Shown: positions 37,601 through 51,700 of the stretch, in pieces
How positions within the stretch are numbered: the first letter of the stretch is position 1
Layout of the letters: the number at the start of each line of letters is the position of its first letter
NCBI GenBank assembly: GCA_013365365.1
Contig: JABVXU010000034.1
Span: 62,001 to 126,000 of the forward strand
Direction of reading: 5' to 3'
DNA: 64,000 nt
DNA from: Cruorifilaria tuberocauda
Lineage: Eukaryota > Nematoda > Chromadorea > Rhabditida > Onchocercidae
Program-made: the position numbers and the translations under genes
Notes under the pieces: generated by a model
The model's database searches: none
Seen by the model: only the letters and a program-made list of their open reading frames with translations
What the model was told of the DNA's origin: nothing

Positions 37601-40600
37601 GATGAAATTGGTATTTTTTTCCTTTAGTAGTAAATTTCTACTTCATCTTTGGTGAAGTAGAAATTTCCACTTCATCTTTTTTGTGCTAGATTATATTTAA
37701 CAATGAAACTAACATGAAATCTAACAATGTCTTATTTCTTATGCACAAAAGTTTTAAGTCTTCAAAACATACTGTATTTTGTTAGTTAGTCTCTGCGAAA
37801 GTGTAACGAATTCATATGTTAAAATGATTTATCTGACTTTCGTTGCTATTAGTAGAAGCATTATGCTAATTGAAAAAATTGTCCTAGAAATCATTTCAAG
37901 CAAAGTTCATTGATTATAGCTTTTTATATTATAAGTAGAAATTTAATTGTTAAAACAGTTGATCGCAGACGCTACTACATTTTATAAAACCTCATTTCAT
38001 AACGATATAGTTTTTTTGAAAGACGTGAATTTAACAGTATCATAAATATTTAAGTTTTCTAAATCATGCAACAGTAGAACTTATCAGAAAAACGAGATTT
38101 ATATATTTTAGATGCAGAGTCACTTCATGCTACCATAGCTAATCGACTTTGGCAAGTTCATGGACATCGTCATGTATCAGCCAAAATATCTCTAATAATG
38201 ATGGCTTTAGAAGCACTTGGCTCACTTGCTGTTAAATTCCCAACAATTGCTGCAACGCTGGCGGTTAACAGTCTTAGCCAGTTTTTAGTTGAACCTTCAC
38301 CTGTTCTCTCAAAATTGGCTATAGATCTCGGCGTAAGTTTTTGCTGGTCAGAATGATATTAGATTCATTGTTTCGTCATGCATACGAATGGAAAGCTCAG
38401 AATTTTAGTACTATAATGAAGCGTTATAGTATTACAGTATATATAATATTGTGATTTTTTTTCTATGTTTGCTTTTGTTACAGATTATGGAAAAGCGTAT
38501 TTTCAGTGAGGGAGATAGGAAAGATGGAGAAATCATAAAAAAGAAACTAACTTTTGAAAATTTAAGGAGAGTAGCGATAAACTCGCTTTGCAGGTAATTT
38601 ATTTAAAGTATCTAATTCTTCAAAAAAATGCCGTGATTGAATTGATTTAATTTTCAGGGCACTAAGATCGGCTATTATAGTCGACAGTTCATCTGTACAA
38701 GCCTGCTTAACGAATATCTCCTCCAAATTGTTTTTGATTGCAAACAAAGACTCAAATTGGTATGATTCATGATCATCCATTCAAAATCAATTTTTTTCAT
38801 GCACTGGTTGCTACTGGCTAATTAAATAAATTACTCTGTTAAATTCTCTCATTCATCTCGCCACTTTTACAATGTTTTAATATCAGCATCATTTTGGTAA
38901 TAGCAGAAATGTAAGCCAATTGAATTTAGTGGTACAACTCTGGCTTTGGAAAATGCCATGCATATTGTTGGAGGAATTGGTGCTGCGTTGGTTGATGTGG
39001 AAAATGTCCCTCAACTTGCTTTCAATGTATTTTTTCATTCATTATATACTAATATTTTGAAGAACATTTGGACTTGAGTGATATACCAGAATTTTTATTT
39101 CTCAGCAATCAAGAAACAAAAACTATAGACATTAGCATGTTACAGCATATTCGCCAGCTGATAATGGATTTATTTTAAATAACAAATCATTTTATTTCAC
39201 TTCAATACAATAAAATTTACCCGAATTTTGAAGGAGCAAAACTTGCTTTCATGATAAATAATTTTTGATATACCATTCGAAATCTTTAAAATTTTTTGCG
39301 CTTTATCTTGTTAATATCTCTCTATTATTAAGATAGTACGTTTTTTTACTCCAATTTTTATTACTTTAACTTTACAGTTACTGCTGTTTTTAAATGAGCA
39401 TGATGAACAGTTGCATGCTTTTTCAGGTTTTTCAGCAAGCTTTCACGGAAACATCCACGAATCATGATGTTATTGTAGCCGAATTGGCTAATATGTGGAT
39501 AGCTGGTGCGGTATGTTTGCTTATCATCGTTAGTCCAATTTCTTCCAAAATTGCGTTTCGAGTAAATGATAGCTTATTGTTTCAGCGTGATATACACGAT
39601 CTGATTTGGCTGCTGTTTACGAAAATAACGATTGAATCAAGTAGTCGAGCTTATGACGCTGATGCAGCTGACGGTGTGGAACATCGTTACGCGTAAGTTT
39701 AAGATTCGATGGTATTTGATATTGTGTTAAAAAAATACATATTTAAGATATCTGTCCTTGGCAGTTGATAATGCGATGGCTAAAATGGCAGAGTGTGTAA
39801 ATCATGATGAAGACAAAATGATACTGTTGTACCGTCTTTTGGAGCTTTTTGTGCAACTGGGACATGAAGGAAGGAAAGCTGGTGAAAAGTTGGCGAGAGT
39901 TATGAAAGTAATTTATTTCTATAATACTATATTAAATTTTTTACCAGATGAATTAGTGGAAACCGGATGTTTTGAAATTTAAGAACGCTAATATATATCG
40001 ACTAGTGCATATTTCTTCAGAACCATATTGGAATAAGTTAATTCAGAAAGTTATTCGAGATGTCGAAAGCCGTTATCCTCAAAGGATTGGTTATGTCGTT
40101 AGTGACATATAATTTTTGTCTTTTAAGGATAAATTTATATTGAAGATGTTGTTTCAATAATTTCTAGCTTTCAACTGGTGCTGGGAACTTGGGTGTTTTG
40201 ATTCCGAAGATAGCTTCGCTCTTGCGCAGGTCTGCGACAATAAAGAACCCATCTGTTCGGCTGCGGAATTTGTTTCGCGACTTTTGGTTTTGTTGTACAG
40301 TACTCGGATTTAATGTCGCTCGGATAGGTTGTACCCTTTTACAACAATATAAAACTTCTGTCCAATTTCTCAATAGTAATTAACCTTAGTCAAAGAGAAA
40401 CATTTGATTTCTGCTGCACTTGCTTAACAGTTCGTATTTTTGGCATATTGAAGAATAGATTTAAATTATTGTGTATTATCCATCTGCAAAAATGTGTATA
40501 AATTAAATTCAGGTCTTTGGCCAGAAGAGTGGTTTGAAGCTGCTTGTGAGATTGCATGTAAATCACCTGTACTCACGCCTCATGAAAGTCTTCGTGCTGA

Positions 40601-43600
40601 ACTTGCTGCAAATGCCACAATTAAAAGTGGCAATGTGTTATCGGTTTGTTTCAAGTGTAAATTGGTAGTGTTGATAGACAGTGTTCTCATTTCATGCTGC
40701 AATTGATGAATGGCATGCAGATCAAATAATCGAAAACATTCTATCATGGTATAAAACAAATAACATCAAGCACTACCTTCTCCACTCAGATAATAACTGA
40801 GTAAACAAAACAAAACAGGAACCATAGTCGACTCATAAAAAACATATGGCATCGAAAACCTGCTGAGTACAAAAAACAGACTTAAAAAACAATTATAAAA
40901 ACCAATTTAACTAAAGGCTTAGATATAGACAAAATCCGAAACAAAAATACTTATAAAAGATAAAAGCACCATTACAAAAAAAAATGATGGAGAAAAATAA
41001 CCAAACAACGACAAAACTGTTGTGATTACCTAACTACAAATCAAAAATTTTAAACATTGAACTAACGTGCAACTAAAACCCTGACATAAAAAAACATTAA
41101 AAAATTATCATAAAACTTCAAACCATTACCACAAGCCGACACAGAGAAAAAATAACCCACACTCAGAGACATCAGGAGTATAAATAACAACAAAATATAT
41201 GCTGAGCTGTCGAACTAGAGAATCAATGATTTAGTGATAGTTTTAAGCTTTTACTTATAGTCACAGTCACTGAAAATGCTGTTTCTAACATCATATAATA
41301 GATTGATTCAGAATTGCAGACATTTCTGTAGAGGGGAACAGTCCTTCTTACGATATATGAAAACTTTGGAATGTTCAAAAGTATGTGAACTTTTTGTATT
41401 TTCAGGCAGAATTGCAGGAAATCAGAATAACTATTTTGTCTGAAATTTCTCCTTCTCCTGAGGTAACAGCGGTTGTCAATAAGTTGGAATTTACTCACTG
41501 CATTTATCTCTTATCAGTATTTCGTATGGAGCTCATGCGTGCACTGCATTCTACAGAACCGGAAGCAGTCCATTCAATATTTCAGTATCTTGAAGACAAG
41601 TAATTATGCTAGTACTTCATTCTGTTTGTTACTTTATGGCAGTTAATACCTTTACTAGTTTCTTTAAATTAATTGAATTAATTAGTAAATTTAACATATA
41701 ACTATAATTGGTAGTTTGACCATCTTATCAAGCAGTATATTAACAAAATCCGGAATGCTAGAATTAACGTTTCCATGGACAGGCCAGGTGATGTGAAGTA
41801 TTGAAACTGAACAATTTAAATGTTAATAATTTTTTTAAGATCTATAAGAAAAGACAAGGATGGAATCTGGACATGTCTTTTTGCGGCAGCAAGAACCATC
41901 TTCAATAAATATTTGAAAGTCGCCAGTGATCGAAGTTTAGATTCGGCTCACGAGCATCAACTTGAATTACATGCACAATTTCTGCTTATCATGTTCAATC
42001 ATCATTTGAAAGAGGTAGGAACAAAAATTTATTGCTCAGGGAATTGCAATTAGATCAATACTTATTTATTTTATTCGGAATATTACAGGTTAGGAAATGT
42101 GCAGATACTTGTCTTACCAATTTAATTGGCAGATTTCCGCACTTGCTTTGGAATGGCAATGTTATTAATGTTGCGCTACAAATACTGGAAGCACTTTCAA
42201 ACAATCTTGAAAATGATACTGATTGCAAAATAATGACTTTGTCTTTTCCATTCTTACACCGAACTATACAACTTCAGGTGCTTGCTACTAGCATGTATTA
42301 TTTCCTCTTCCAGAAAACTGAAATTTAGGTTTGCGGTCCTGCAAAAATTTGCGATACTTCACGCTTCTTGTTTTTCGTTGTTCATGAGAAACTTAAATGT
42401 GATTTAAGGACACTTTGGATCGAAGGAAATCAGTAGTACAAGACTTCTCTTTGCGCTGTGAACAAATTCTTCAAGAGGCAATTAAATGGGCACCAGGCAG
42501 TACTCGCAGCTATTTTATTGTAGGTTTCTTGATCATTTGATATATTATGTTTGCATTTTTTTTTTACTTTATTTATCCATAATCGATTTTCATTATGACA
42601 AAGGTCAACTATCGAAAATTATCACTTCTTTAGAACACTTCTACAAATTACCCTTCTGTTGTGAAACATTGCTGACACCTAAAAATTTATTTTAAGGAAT
42701 AAAAGTGAATATTATCATTTTTTAAGAAGTATATTACGAGTATTAACCCTGGTTGTTCTGGCAATTTCCGTTTGACAGTGGAAGCCATACTAAAAAGTTT
42801 AAACGATGCATCTGGTTGCGCAAATGATACCAACCCATCACTGTATCTTTCTGCCTTACATTTAAGATCGTTACATCTGGGCAAGGTAATATTTTACATT
42901 TCTAGGTTTTTGTTTTTTTAAGTTTATTAATGAATCACCTTTTCTGCTGAGAAAATTTTCGTTTGTTAGTTCAGGTGAAGGGTATGATAGAGACATTTAA
43001 AACTGAAGGAGAAACCAAACCAGAAGAGCAACTTGCTGATTTATTTGAGCAACAATTGGAAAAAGCTTGTACAAACGAATGTGATGAAGAAATGTCCGAA
43101 TCCATATTGAAATTAGCAGCTCTTTTCATCTTAATGAAAGGATTGTCTAATCAAAGTAATCGTTAATTTTTGAGAGAATTTAAATTTTGTTTATAGGTGA
43201 ATCAATCGACAAATTTCACATTTTTGGTCTGAAGATTAATAAGATGCTCATATATAGAATCTATTCTCACTGTTTCTAGGTCCATAAATTGGATTGAGTG
43301 GTTTTTTTTTGCCTAACCACTAAATTGGGTTTTTATATTCTCGCTCACAACTTTATTGTTATTAAAGAAAACTGTTGCAGAGCTGGATAATCGCCTGTTA
43401 CATCTCCTTGTTTTCATACCACTCAAGAATTTCACTGTTTCAACAATGCGTCTTTGTGTAGTCGTTTGGAATTGGATTCTTGTTGCTCGGGAAGATATCC
43501 AACTTCGAGTAAGTCGATGTGAGGAACTTTGTCATGTTGCTATAAAATGAAATGTTCAATAAAAAATTGAATTCAGTTCCTGCGAGAAATGGCGACCTGT

Positions 43601-46600
43601 TGGAGAATTGCGGCACAAGATCACCTAGGTATCTTCGAACATGATTCGGAAATTATTTCTCCTTTAAGTTTGCAGTGTTGCTCATCCCCGAAACGACCTC
43701 ATATTCTTCCACACAGCATATGGATTTCTGTAAGTTTAATTTTCGGAAGATATACTTAATAGCTACCTATGAGACATTAGAAGTTTTAAATGTAGAAGTC
43801 AATAATCAGAAATGGTTTGTAACGAGTTAAAGATACATTTGGAATATTAGTGACACTATATTCCTGAATTTCGAAGCGAACAAAAAATAAATTTAGGAAC
43901 TTTTAGTTTTTGGTAGAAAGAGTGGATATTGCTAAATATTCAAGTAGAGAACAACTGGATATTTTGGAATTGATGTTTGCTCAAACACTTCCTCTAAACG
44001 TGGGTCGCATAAGAGTAGATGTTGATTCACGATCATGTATTTATTCCGATTCCATTCTTTATGACATCGATTTAGCGAACGGTCATATTTTATATATTAT
44101 TTCAAATATGTAGTTTTATGAGTAGGAAAAATTAAAATCCATGATATTAACCTTTTACGATAAAAGAAATGAATAGACATGCTTTTTTATTTATTATATC
44201 TCTGTGTTCCAGAAGGATCAAATTACATTCCATTGTAGATGTACCATCCTTCCGTTTGAATTATTTTCCGAACTATTCTTTTTTCTATTTTTTCAGTTAT
44301 GATGACAAGAAATGTTGAGGCGATTGGATTAAGATGTCATTTTCTTAACTGTGTACTTTCCATGATACAGCGTGATTCGACATCATTTTATATTTCCAAA
44401 AATATATTGCGACAGCGTGTATATTGTGCAATATTGGATTACTTTTCGTATGTCTTTTTATTTTAAATTACGTGTTAAATGCTCGAATTTTCATAATAGT
44501 TTTTTCTTCTCTGGTTGTAGTGTTGCTGCTCAAACTCCAACGCAGAATGCAGCACAGCTGAAGAATGATATACGGTTGCTGATCATATTTTGGAATACGC
44601 TTTTCTCGGATGTAAAATATATCAAGAAAGAAATATTTTCCAGCATTGGTAAGCATCTTTGTAAGTTGTTTTTTTCGGTTTCATCATTAACTATATTGAT
44701 AATAAGTATTGTAGAAACTGAGCTCAACTTGGAGTCTTTCCAGCAAATTTTAAGTGATAACTACAAGTCCGAAATGGCATATAAGTAAGTTTGATGTGCT
44801 TTTATGTTTCATACTTTTATCTTTTAGCAATTCAATATATTATATTTGCTTATTTTATAAATTTATGAGCGCCAAAATGTAATGACGTGTTTAGTCGGGC
44901 TGACATGCAAACTCGTCATGCAATGACAACCAGCAGCTGTAATTGGGTAACGCTTGTAGCTACACAAAGCAAAGGTGGTCCGCTTCAGAAGAATACACTT
45001 AGTACCGGTTAAGTTTTTTTTGTAAATTCAAATATTTCTCTAAAAGTTGTAATTGTTAGTAAAGTAATCGTTAGTGGGATAATTAAACGTCAACAGTTTT
45101 GAAATGACGATATATCTCTATTAAAAAAAATCGTTAGAACTGGAGGGAAGTGAAAATCTTTTAAAGAGCTTGGTTCCGGAGTTTTATCGCTACAACTATC
45201 TTTCGTTTTTGAAATTTAAGCAGGGAACAGCTGGCAATTTGTTTTTGCGATTGCATCGGTGCTATCATTAAGCCAACACTCAAACTGGAACTCAATGGAC
45301 TTGTTCTTTTTTGAATGATTTTTTATTAACGGCGAAATTTTAGAAAAAAATGAAATTGTGAATTTCTCCAAATGTACAAAGTACATTCAGTTTTTCTTGG
45401 AAAGTCAATCGTTCGTATATGCACAACTAAAGTCCTAACATAATTTAGTGAATTCGAAAATATCGAATATTGATCTTCCTTATCTTTATTCTATTGTTAT
45501 AATTTTGTCGCATTGTAGTGATGGAACTTATACATTATTCATTTAAATAGCTTTTTTTTCTTAGTTCGAGATCCTAATCGATCCAATCCAAACAAACATG
45601 CAGAACAGCAGATGAAATTGTGTAATCGCTATCGGAATTTGGTTTTGATATTTGTCGTAAGTATTTTAATAGAAGATTTAGAATACTGTTATGTTGTCTG
45701 CATGTTTAATTTCAGTTGTAGTTTCAATCAGCTTTTTAGGCAAATGAAATAGAACGCTTAAGTGCATGGTTAAATCCGCTGGGTGAAGCTTTGGGCTTGG
45801 AAGATGCAAACATTGAACAGTGGCGAAAATCAACATTTCCTGATACGAGAACAGAGGCTAAACTTCTCCGGGAAAATGTCAGGATTGCCTGGCAGATTTG
45901 CCCCGATTTGGCAGTGTATATGCCATCAAGGCAAGTAGTGTGACCGAATGATTGTTGTCTTCCTGAAACTTGTTTCGTATTTTTTTAGAACACAATAACA
46001 GGCATCAATTCCCAATGTTTTTTACTCTTCTTTAGATTTCGTTCTTGTTCTGCTTGTCAGATAGCTGTTCAAGAGTTGCTTCTGAACTCGCCGGAATTAG
46101 TGAGCGATTTACCCGAAGCTCTTTCTTTGATGCTGGGAGAAGGAAGGATTCTTGAAGAGAAAGTAGAGGTGAATTTATATTTTAGATACTAATATCAGAT
46201 TATTCCATTGTGGCTTGTTTCAAGTTCACCGATGAAGAGAGTAAAATTATTCACACATTTTTCAATGAAAAAAGTATATTCACTAGTAGCCATTACTATA
46301 ATAAAAGTTTCACTTATAAAGACCTGAGAGAGAGATAAATAAAAAAATTGCGAGCAAGATTCACAAGTTGGTATTCTTTATGTGACACTTATAATGGTCT
46401 TTGTAATATTTTTCCACTTTCATTAAATATTTTTATTTATATAAATGTTTTAATGAGTTTTGATATTGCAAATAAAATTAAAATGACATTTCCAGACTTT
46501 GTGCAAAATCAAAATATTATTTAGTCATTCAGTTTTTACTCATTTTAAGGAATAGGAATGAATAAAAATAATTTTTTTCTTTGTTTTCAATTTTAAAATG

Positions 46601-48781
46601 CTAATATTTCAACAGGACCTGAAAACACTAACTCATATTTTAACGTGGGCAGTATGTGATCCAGTGATGGCTTTATCGTTACTCGGTGCACGTCAGTACC
46701 CGGCACATCCCATTACAGTGCAGTATGCTGTGCGTGTACTGAGATCATATCCAGCAGATGTTCTTCTGCTGTATATTCCGCAGCTTGTTCAAGCCTTACG
46801 TCATGATACGGTATATTTCTCCAAAAAAATTCATAGGACTACTTTGAAGTATTAGATTCCCACATGCTATTTTTGTTCTCAATATATCATAAACTATTTC
46901 TGTCTGAGTTTCCAGATGGGTTATGTTGCTGAACTAATTATGTGGTTGGCTGGTCATTCTCAACTTTTGGCTCATCAGTTGCTATGGAACATGCAGGCAA
47001 ATATGTATAGAGACGAAGATTCAAAAGAAAAGGATCCTGAATTACATGGACCTTTGAGTGATTTGATCAACAAGGCATTTCTTTAAACTTCGGTTTTTTC
47101 CTTATATTCTAGTTATTTTCGTACTTTCTTATTTAGATAATATCAAATATGGAAGGCGCTGCACGAAAATTTTATGATAACGAATTCGATTTATTCAAGC
47201 GTATCACTGATATATCAGGGAAAATAAGGCCATATCCAAAGGGTGAAGCTAGAAGAAAGGCCTGTTTAGCTGCTCTTGCTGAGATACATCTAAAAACGGT
47301 CTCCTATTTACCATCTAATCCAGAAGCAGTAGTTCTGGATATAGATTACAAAAGTGGAACTCCGATGCAAAGGTATAATTGCACATCATTTATGAATGTA
47401 AGTGTTTACAGGAATTTACAGAAACTTTCATTACCATTTTTAGTGCTGCTAAGGCGCCTTTTCTGGCGCGATTCAAGGTTCTTAGTTGTGGTATTCAAAA
47501 ATTGGAACGATTAGGAATCGCTGCGAATCAACGGAATCACACTCATGAAACAGATATTCGGTTTCTTTCGAAATCAGAAGACAATCCCATTTGTTGGCAA
47601 GCAGTCATCTTTAAGGTTGGTATATTTTTGTTTTTCGGAATTTTATATTTCTTAATTTGTCTTTATTTTTCCCCAACCCTAAGTAGCAAGAGACATGAAA
47701 TCCACGATTTTACCAATGAGACACTTAATCTGAATTGCAAATGATTGCTATACATGTGTTAAGGTTGGTGATGATGTGCGTCAAGATATGTTGGCACTGC
47801 AATTGATGAACTTGATGCGCAACATTTTTAATTCAGTGAACTTGGACATTCGCTTATTTCCGTACAGAGTAGTAGCTACTGGCCCTGGATGTGGAGTAAT
47901 TGAATGCGTTCCAAATTCGAAATCAAGAGATCAGTTAGGACGGCAGACTGATTTTGGTTAGCTACGTTTTTCTGTATAAGATTGCCAGTGTGTGTTCAGA
48001 AAATTATAAAGTGAGTTGCAGGACTGTACGAATATTTCTTGACAACATATGGTGACGAGAACACTGAAACATTGCAGCTTGCGCGACGAAACTTCATACG
48101 AAGCATGGCAGCATATAGTGTATTTAGTTTTTTACTACAAATCAAAGATCGACATAATGGAAATATTATGATTGACAATGATGGTCACATTGTGCACATT
48201 GGTTTGCTATCTTTCAGCATTTAATTCTGTGATTCTTTTTCTTATCATTAATAGACTTGCATATTTTTTATTTTATTTGATTTTTTGTCAGAAATAGTTT
48301 TTTAGATTTTGGTTTCATGTTTGAGAGCAGTCCTGGAGGAAATCTTGGATTTGAGCCAGATTTTAAACTTTCGCAAGAAATGGTAGCAATTATGGGTGGC
48401 AAAATGGAAGCACCAAGTTTTCGGTTATTTGCTTCACTCTGCGTCCAGGCATATTTGGCTGTTCGACCGTATTATAAAGTGTGTTGACCATACTATTTAT
48501 AATTTTGAAAGAATTTGCTGCGTATACTTTATCATAAAACTTGCTTATTTATGATACTGAATTTGCAGGCTTTTATTGCTTTAGTGTCATTGATGCTAGA
48601 CACTCATCTTCCGTGTTTCCGTGGCAAAACAATACAGCAGTTCCGAGATCGTTTTGCACCGCAGCTGTCCGATCGTGATGCAGCAAAATATATGATGAGT
48701 ATAATACGTAATTGTTTCCTGAACGTACGAAGCAAAATGTACGATCAACTGCAATATATACAGAATGAGATACCGTATTAA
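34672..48781 (+). CDS. PI4KA: Phosphatidylinositol 4-kinase alpha (PI4KIIIalpha/Stt4 type), nearly complete
   Basis: Forty-one exons, all in phase, code for 2032 residues against about 2100 in vertebrates; only a short N-terminus is missing. Exons: 34672-34797, 34968-35061, 36070-36246, 36472-36631, 36720-36921, 37011-37076, 37186-37326, 37433-37610, 38112-38332, 38484-38593, 38658-38759, 38930-39026, 39427-39510, 39586-39692, 39748-39907, 40168-40327, 40513-40643, 41406-41599, 41840-42014, 42089-42277, 42409-42519, 42727-42885, 42975-43155, 43381-43508, 43577-43729, 43907-44003, 44297-44447, 44521-44648, 44715-44784, 44895-45007, 45565-45656, 45740-45930, 46036-46165, 46616-46810, 46916-47074, 47137-47372, 47444-47615, 47764-47956, 48022-48201, 48306-48478, 48569-48781. 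Landmarks: the solenoid ([39 protein letters not shown]), the PIK helical domain ([24 protein letters not shown]), and the lipid-kinase domain ([30 protein letters not shown] catalytic loop, [13 protein letters not shown] activation loop, PCFRGKT). It makes PI4P at the plasma membrane. Two introns, 45931-46035 and 47075-47136, start with GC. Confidence 0.95.
37632..37666. repeat. Perfect 14-bp inverted repeat in a PI4KA intron
   Basis: AAATTTCTACTTCA (37632-37645) and its exact complement (37653-37666) flank a 7-nt loop; the arm sequence is partly repeated again just downstream (CACTTCATCTTTT). It lies in the intron 37611-38111. Confidence 0.85.
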
Positions 48782-51700
48782 TTTGTTGACGATTACTGAA
48801 AATTTCTTTAGATCCATTTACCGAGTTTTCTTATCTTTATTCTATATTGAATGAAATACTTGTGATAAAGGTGCAAAATTTAAATGTAATATTAATCTAA
48901 GAAACATGTAGAGCATTACTCTTCTGATATTGCAGTTTAATGTTGATCAGCTTAGTAATTAAGCGAAAAACTGCTAATATCCTAAAAATAAAGAAATAAA
49001 TGTCACCGTAGAAGATCGCGGTTTTACATTTACACCACAATAGTGTTTTTGATGAGCTCCACCTCTTCCTGGTTATAGTACCGAAGTAGTGAGAAGGGGA
49101 TTTTTTCATTGTCTACAAATTTTAAATTCTAATGATTAGACTAGACCGAGGAAATTAGCAAACTTAGTCCATATTGTGATTTTTCTTTTTTAATTTGATT
49201 AGAGTGTATTTAAAATTTCATAACTAGCTGTACTGTAAGATTGATCTCTGAGATTGTTGTGCATTTGTGTCTATATTCATCATGAATCTGGTCAGCCAAA
49301 TTTCTCTGCAATCCGAGAGCATGCGGCTTGAAAGTATGGGGTGAAATCTATTCAGCTTAGCATTTACTGTGATTTGTATAAATTGAAAAGTCGATGTATA
49401 TACATCTTTGGTGTCGACTATTTCTGTGCGATACTGTGGAAATCTTGAAAGAAAAAAATGTCAACTTCTTTCTTGCTGTATGACTCTTATTTAAGTTTTG
49501 ATCTTATCCGAAGATTTATTTGTTAAATATTCTAGTATCCTAAATCAAAAATTATTGCAGTGAAAGCATCAATAATAATTCTGGACAACATCATTATAAA
49601 TCTTGATTTGGCTGGCGATCAATGTTTTCCAAAGTTTTTCTTTTCAGTCACCCCAGACTTTGGAATTTATTGATTGTTAATAAATTAACCTTATGTAGAA
49701 AAGATATCCAGTCATTAAAGGATTTCCTCGAAGAATTAATGAAGTCCATCTCATAAAATTAAAATATCCATTAACTTGCAATCAGCTGTTCGAAGAATTG
49801 ATTATTTGCGGTGGAAACTGAATTCTATAAGATCAGGAATATTTTATGGAACCAAAACAGTGCCGAAGGTCCTGCTGAAATCCTGATGTAAGGATGATGT
49901 AAAAATTCGACTGGTTGATGCATTATTCATTTAGTAAAAAAAGCAGGTGTCGGGCTGTTTGTGGAATCAAAATTTCTGTTTTTATTTTTTGAACTTAATC
50001 AATTGTAGTTGATGAAGTCTTTCATTAGTTTCTAATTCTTGTGTCCAATTTTAAGTCCAAAACAAAAAGCAAGTGCGAAAGTAATGAAATTTTTAAGTTT
50101 CATTATTTTTGTGCCTATTATCTGTTTGTATCTACATAGAATAAGCCGAAAAAATGAACAATCACTCTATAATAATGGAAAAATTAACTGATTAATATTA
50201 ACAAATGTATGGATCGAGCAAAATGTTTGAATCAGAAGTATGGCTTTGTCATTGAAAGTGAATCAACAAATTAGAAAAATAAGTAAGTTGGAATCCTAAA
50301 CCATTTTTATAGACAGTTTTCAATATTTTCACTCTCCAGTCTGTTTCAACTTTGTTTAGAAATGGGAAGTGAAATTTATCCGCTTTCAATGACAATGATA
50401 AAAATCATCAATGACAAAAATCAGATCGTGTCATACGCGGGCGTATCGCACGTATACGTGTGTACACAACGAATTATACGTAAACTATCCTTCCTTTAAA
50501 TTTCAGTACCAACTGATGAAGAATCTTCCGCCTGACTCTATTTTCTAGTATTTATTCTCATTTACTGAATCTTTTAGTCCTCATTAATCTCGTCTTATTT
50601 AATCCCTATTCCGTAAAATTGTAAATATGCAATTTTGTCAGCTCTTTTCATTTATAGATTAAAACCGGTGAAATTCGCATCTTCATGAAGCGTTCGTTGT
50701 TTCATATATTTAAATATTTGTCATATTTTTTTCTCCAGTTCATTTCATAAATCCTGAATATCCTCCTCAATTTCCTTCCCTACCATTGGCTTTATCTGAA
50801 TCATAATCTTAAAATAGTAAAGTGACAATTGTAAAGATATCAATCAGTTTATCAGTGTGAGTTATCAACAATTTACCAGCGATTTTTGCAATGTAATGTT
50901 AAAATTTCATATTCGTTTCTCGATGTTTTGGTGTCTTCTCACGGCTAATTTATGAAACTTGGCTGCAATAAATTCCTGTTGAACTTAAATTGATTTTTCA
51001 TCTTCCATGTTTATCTACACCAGTAAATATATTAAAAAGACGTTTCATGTATTTATGAAAGATATACAATGCTAATATTAAATCTTATAAATTAATTCAT
51101 AGTATGTTCATCATCCTCGATATCTTTCTCTCAGTTCTATTATCTTGGAGTGAATTATTATAGAAAGGAACTACAATTTCTTTGGGCAACATAGTGATAC
51201 TAAGGATCAGGGCGATATCTCACTTATTAATCGATATCTCAAGGTATGATGACATTTTGACTCATGCGCTATTTATACTTCCGCATATGATCGCTAACAT
51301 TTATTTCACTTCTTTTTCTGGTATTTTCTAAAATTTCTTTGGAAATTTTTTACTTTTGCTCCCGTATATTTATCTCATGTAAATTCGATTTTATTTGGGA
51401 GAAAATTTAGCTTTAATTGGATAGAAATTAACTTGACGTTAGCAATAAGCAACTACAAAAAGTTACTTGTAGTTGATCAGTTGGTTAAATCCCTCTAGTC
51501 TGTCTCATTTACACTGCTTATTCAGTAAATAATTTCCAGGGAATCAATAGGCTCTTAACCTTAAGAGAAGTGATAAAATATAGACATGTCATTCTTTATG
51601 CCCATTTCATCCTTATTATTCTTATTTTTTTTCTTCCCTAAGCTTATCCTTTGGTTGAATGTTGTCAAAGACAAAGAAAAAAAAGAATTCTGCTCAAGAA

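Noticed and set aside
40008..40110. A readable 30-codon frame after TTCTTCAG inside the PI4KA gene.
   Set aside because: Phases do not fit, and joining 39907 directly to 40168 restores the conserved PI4KA sequence.
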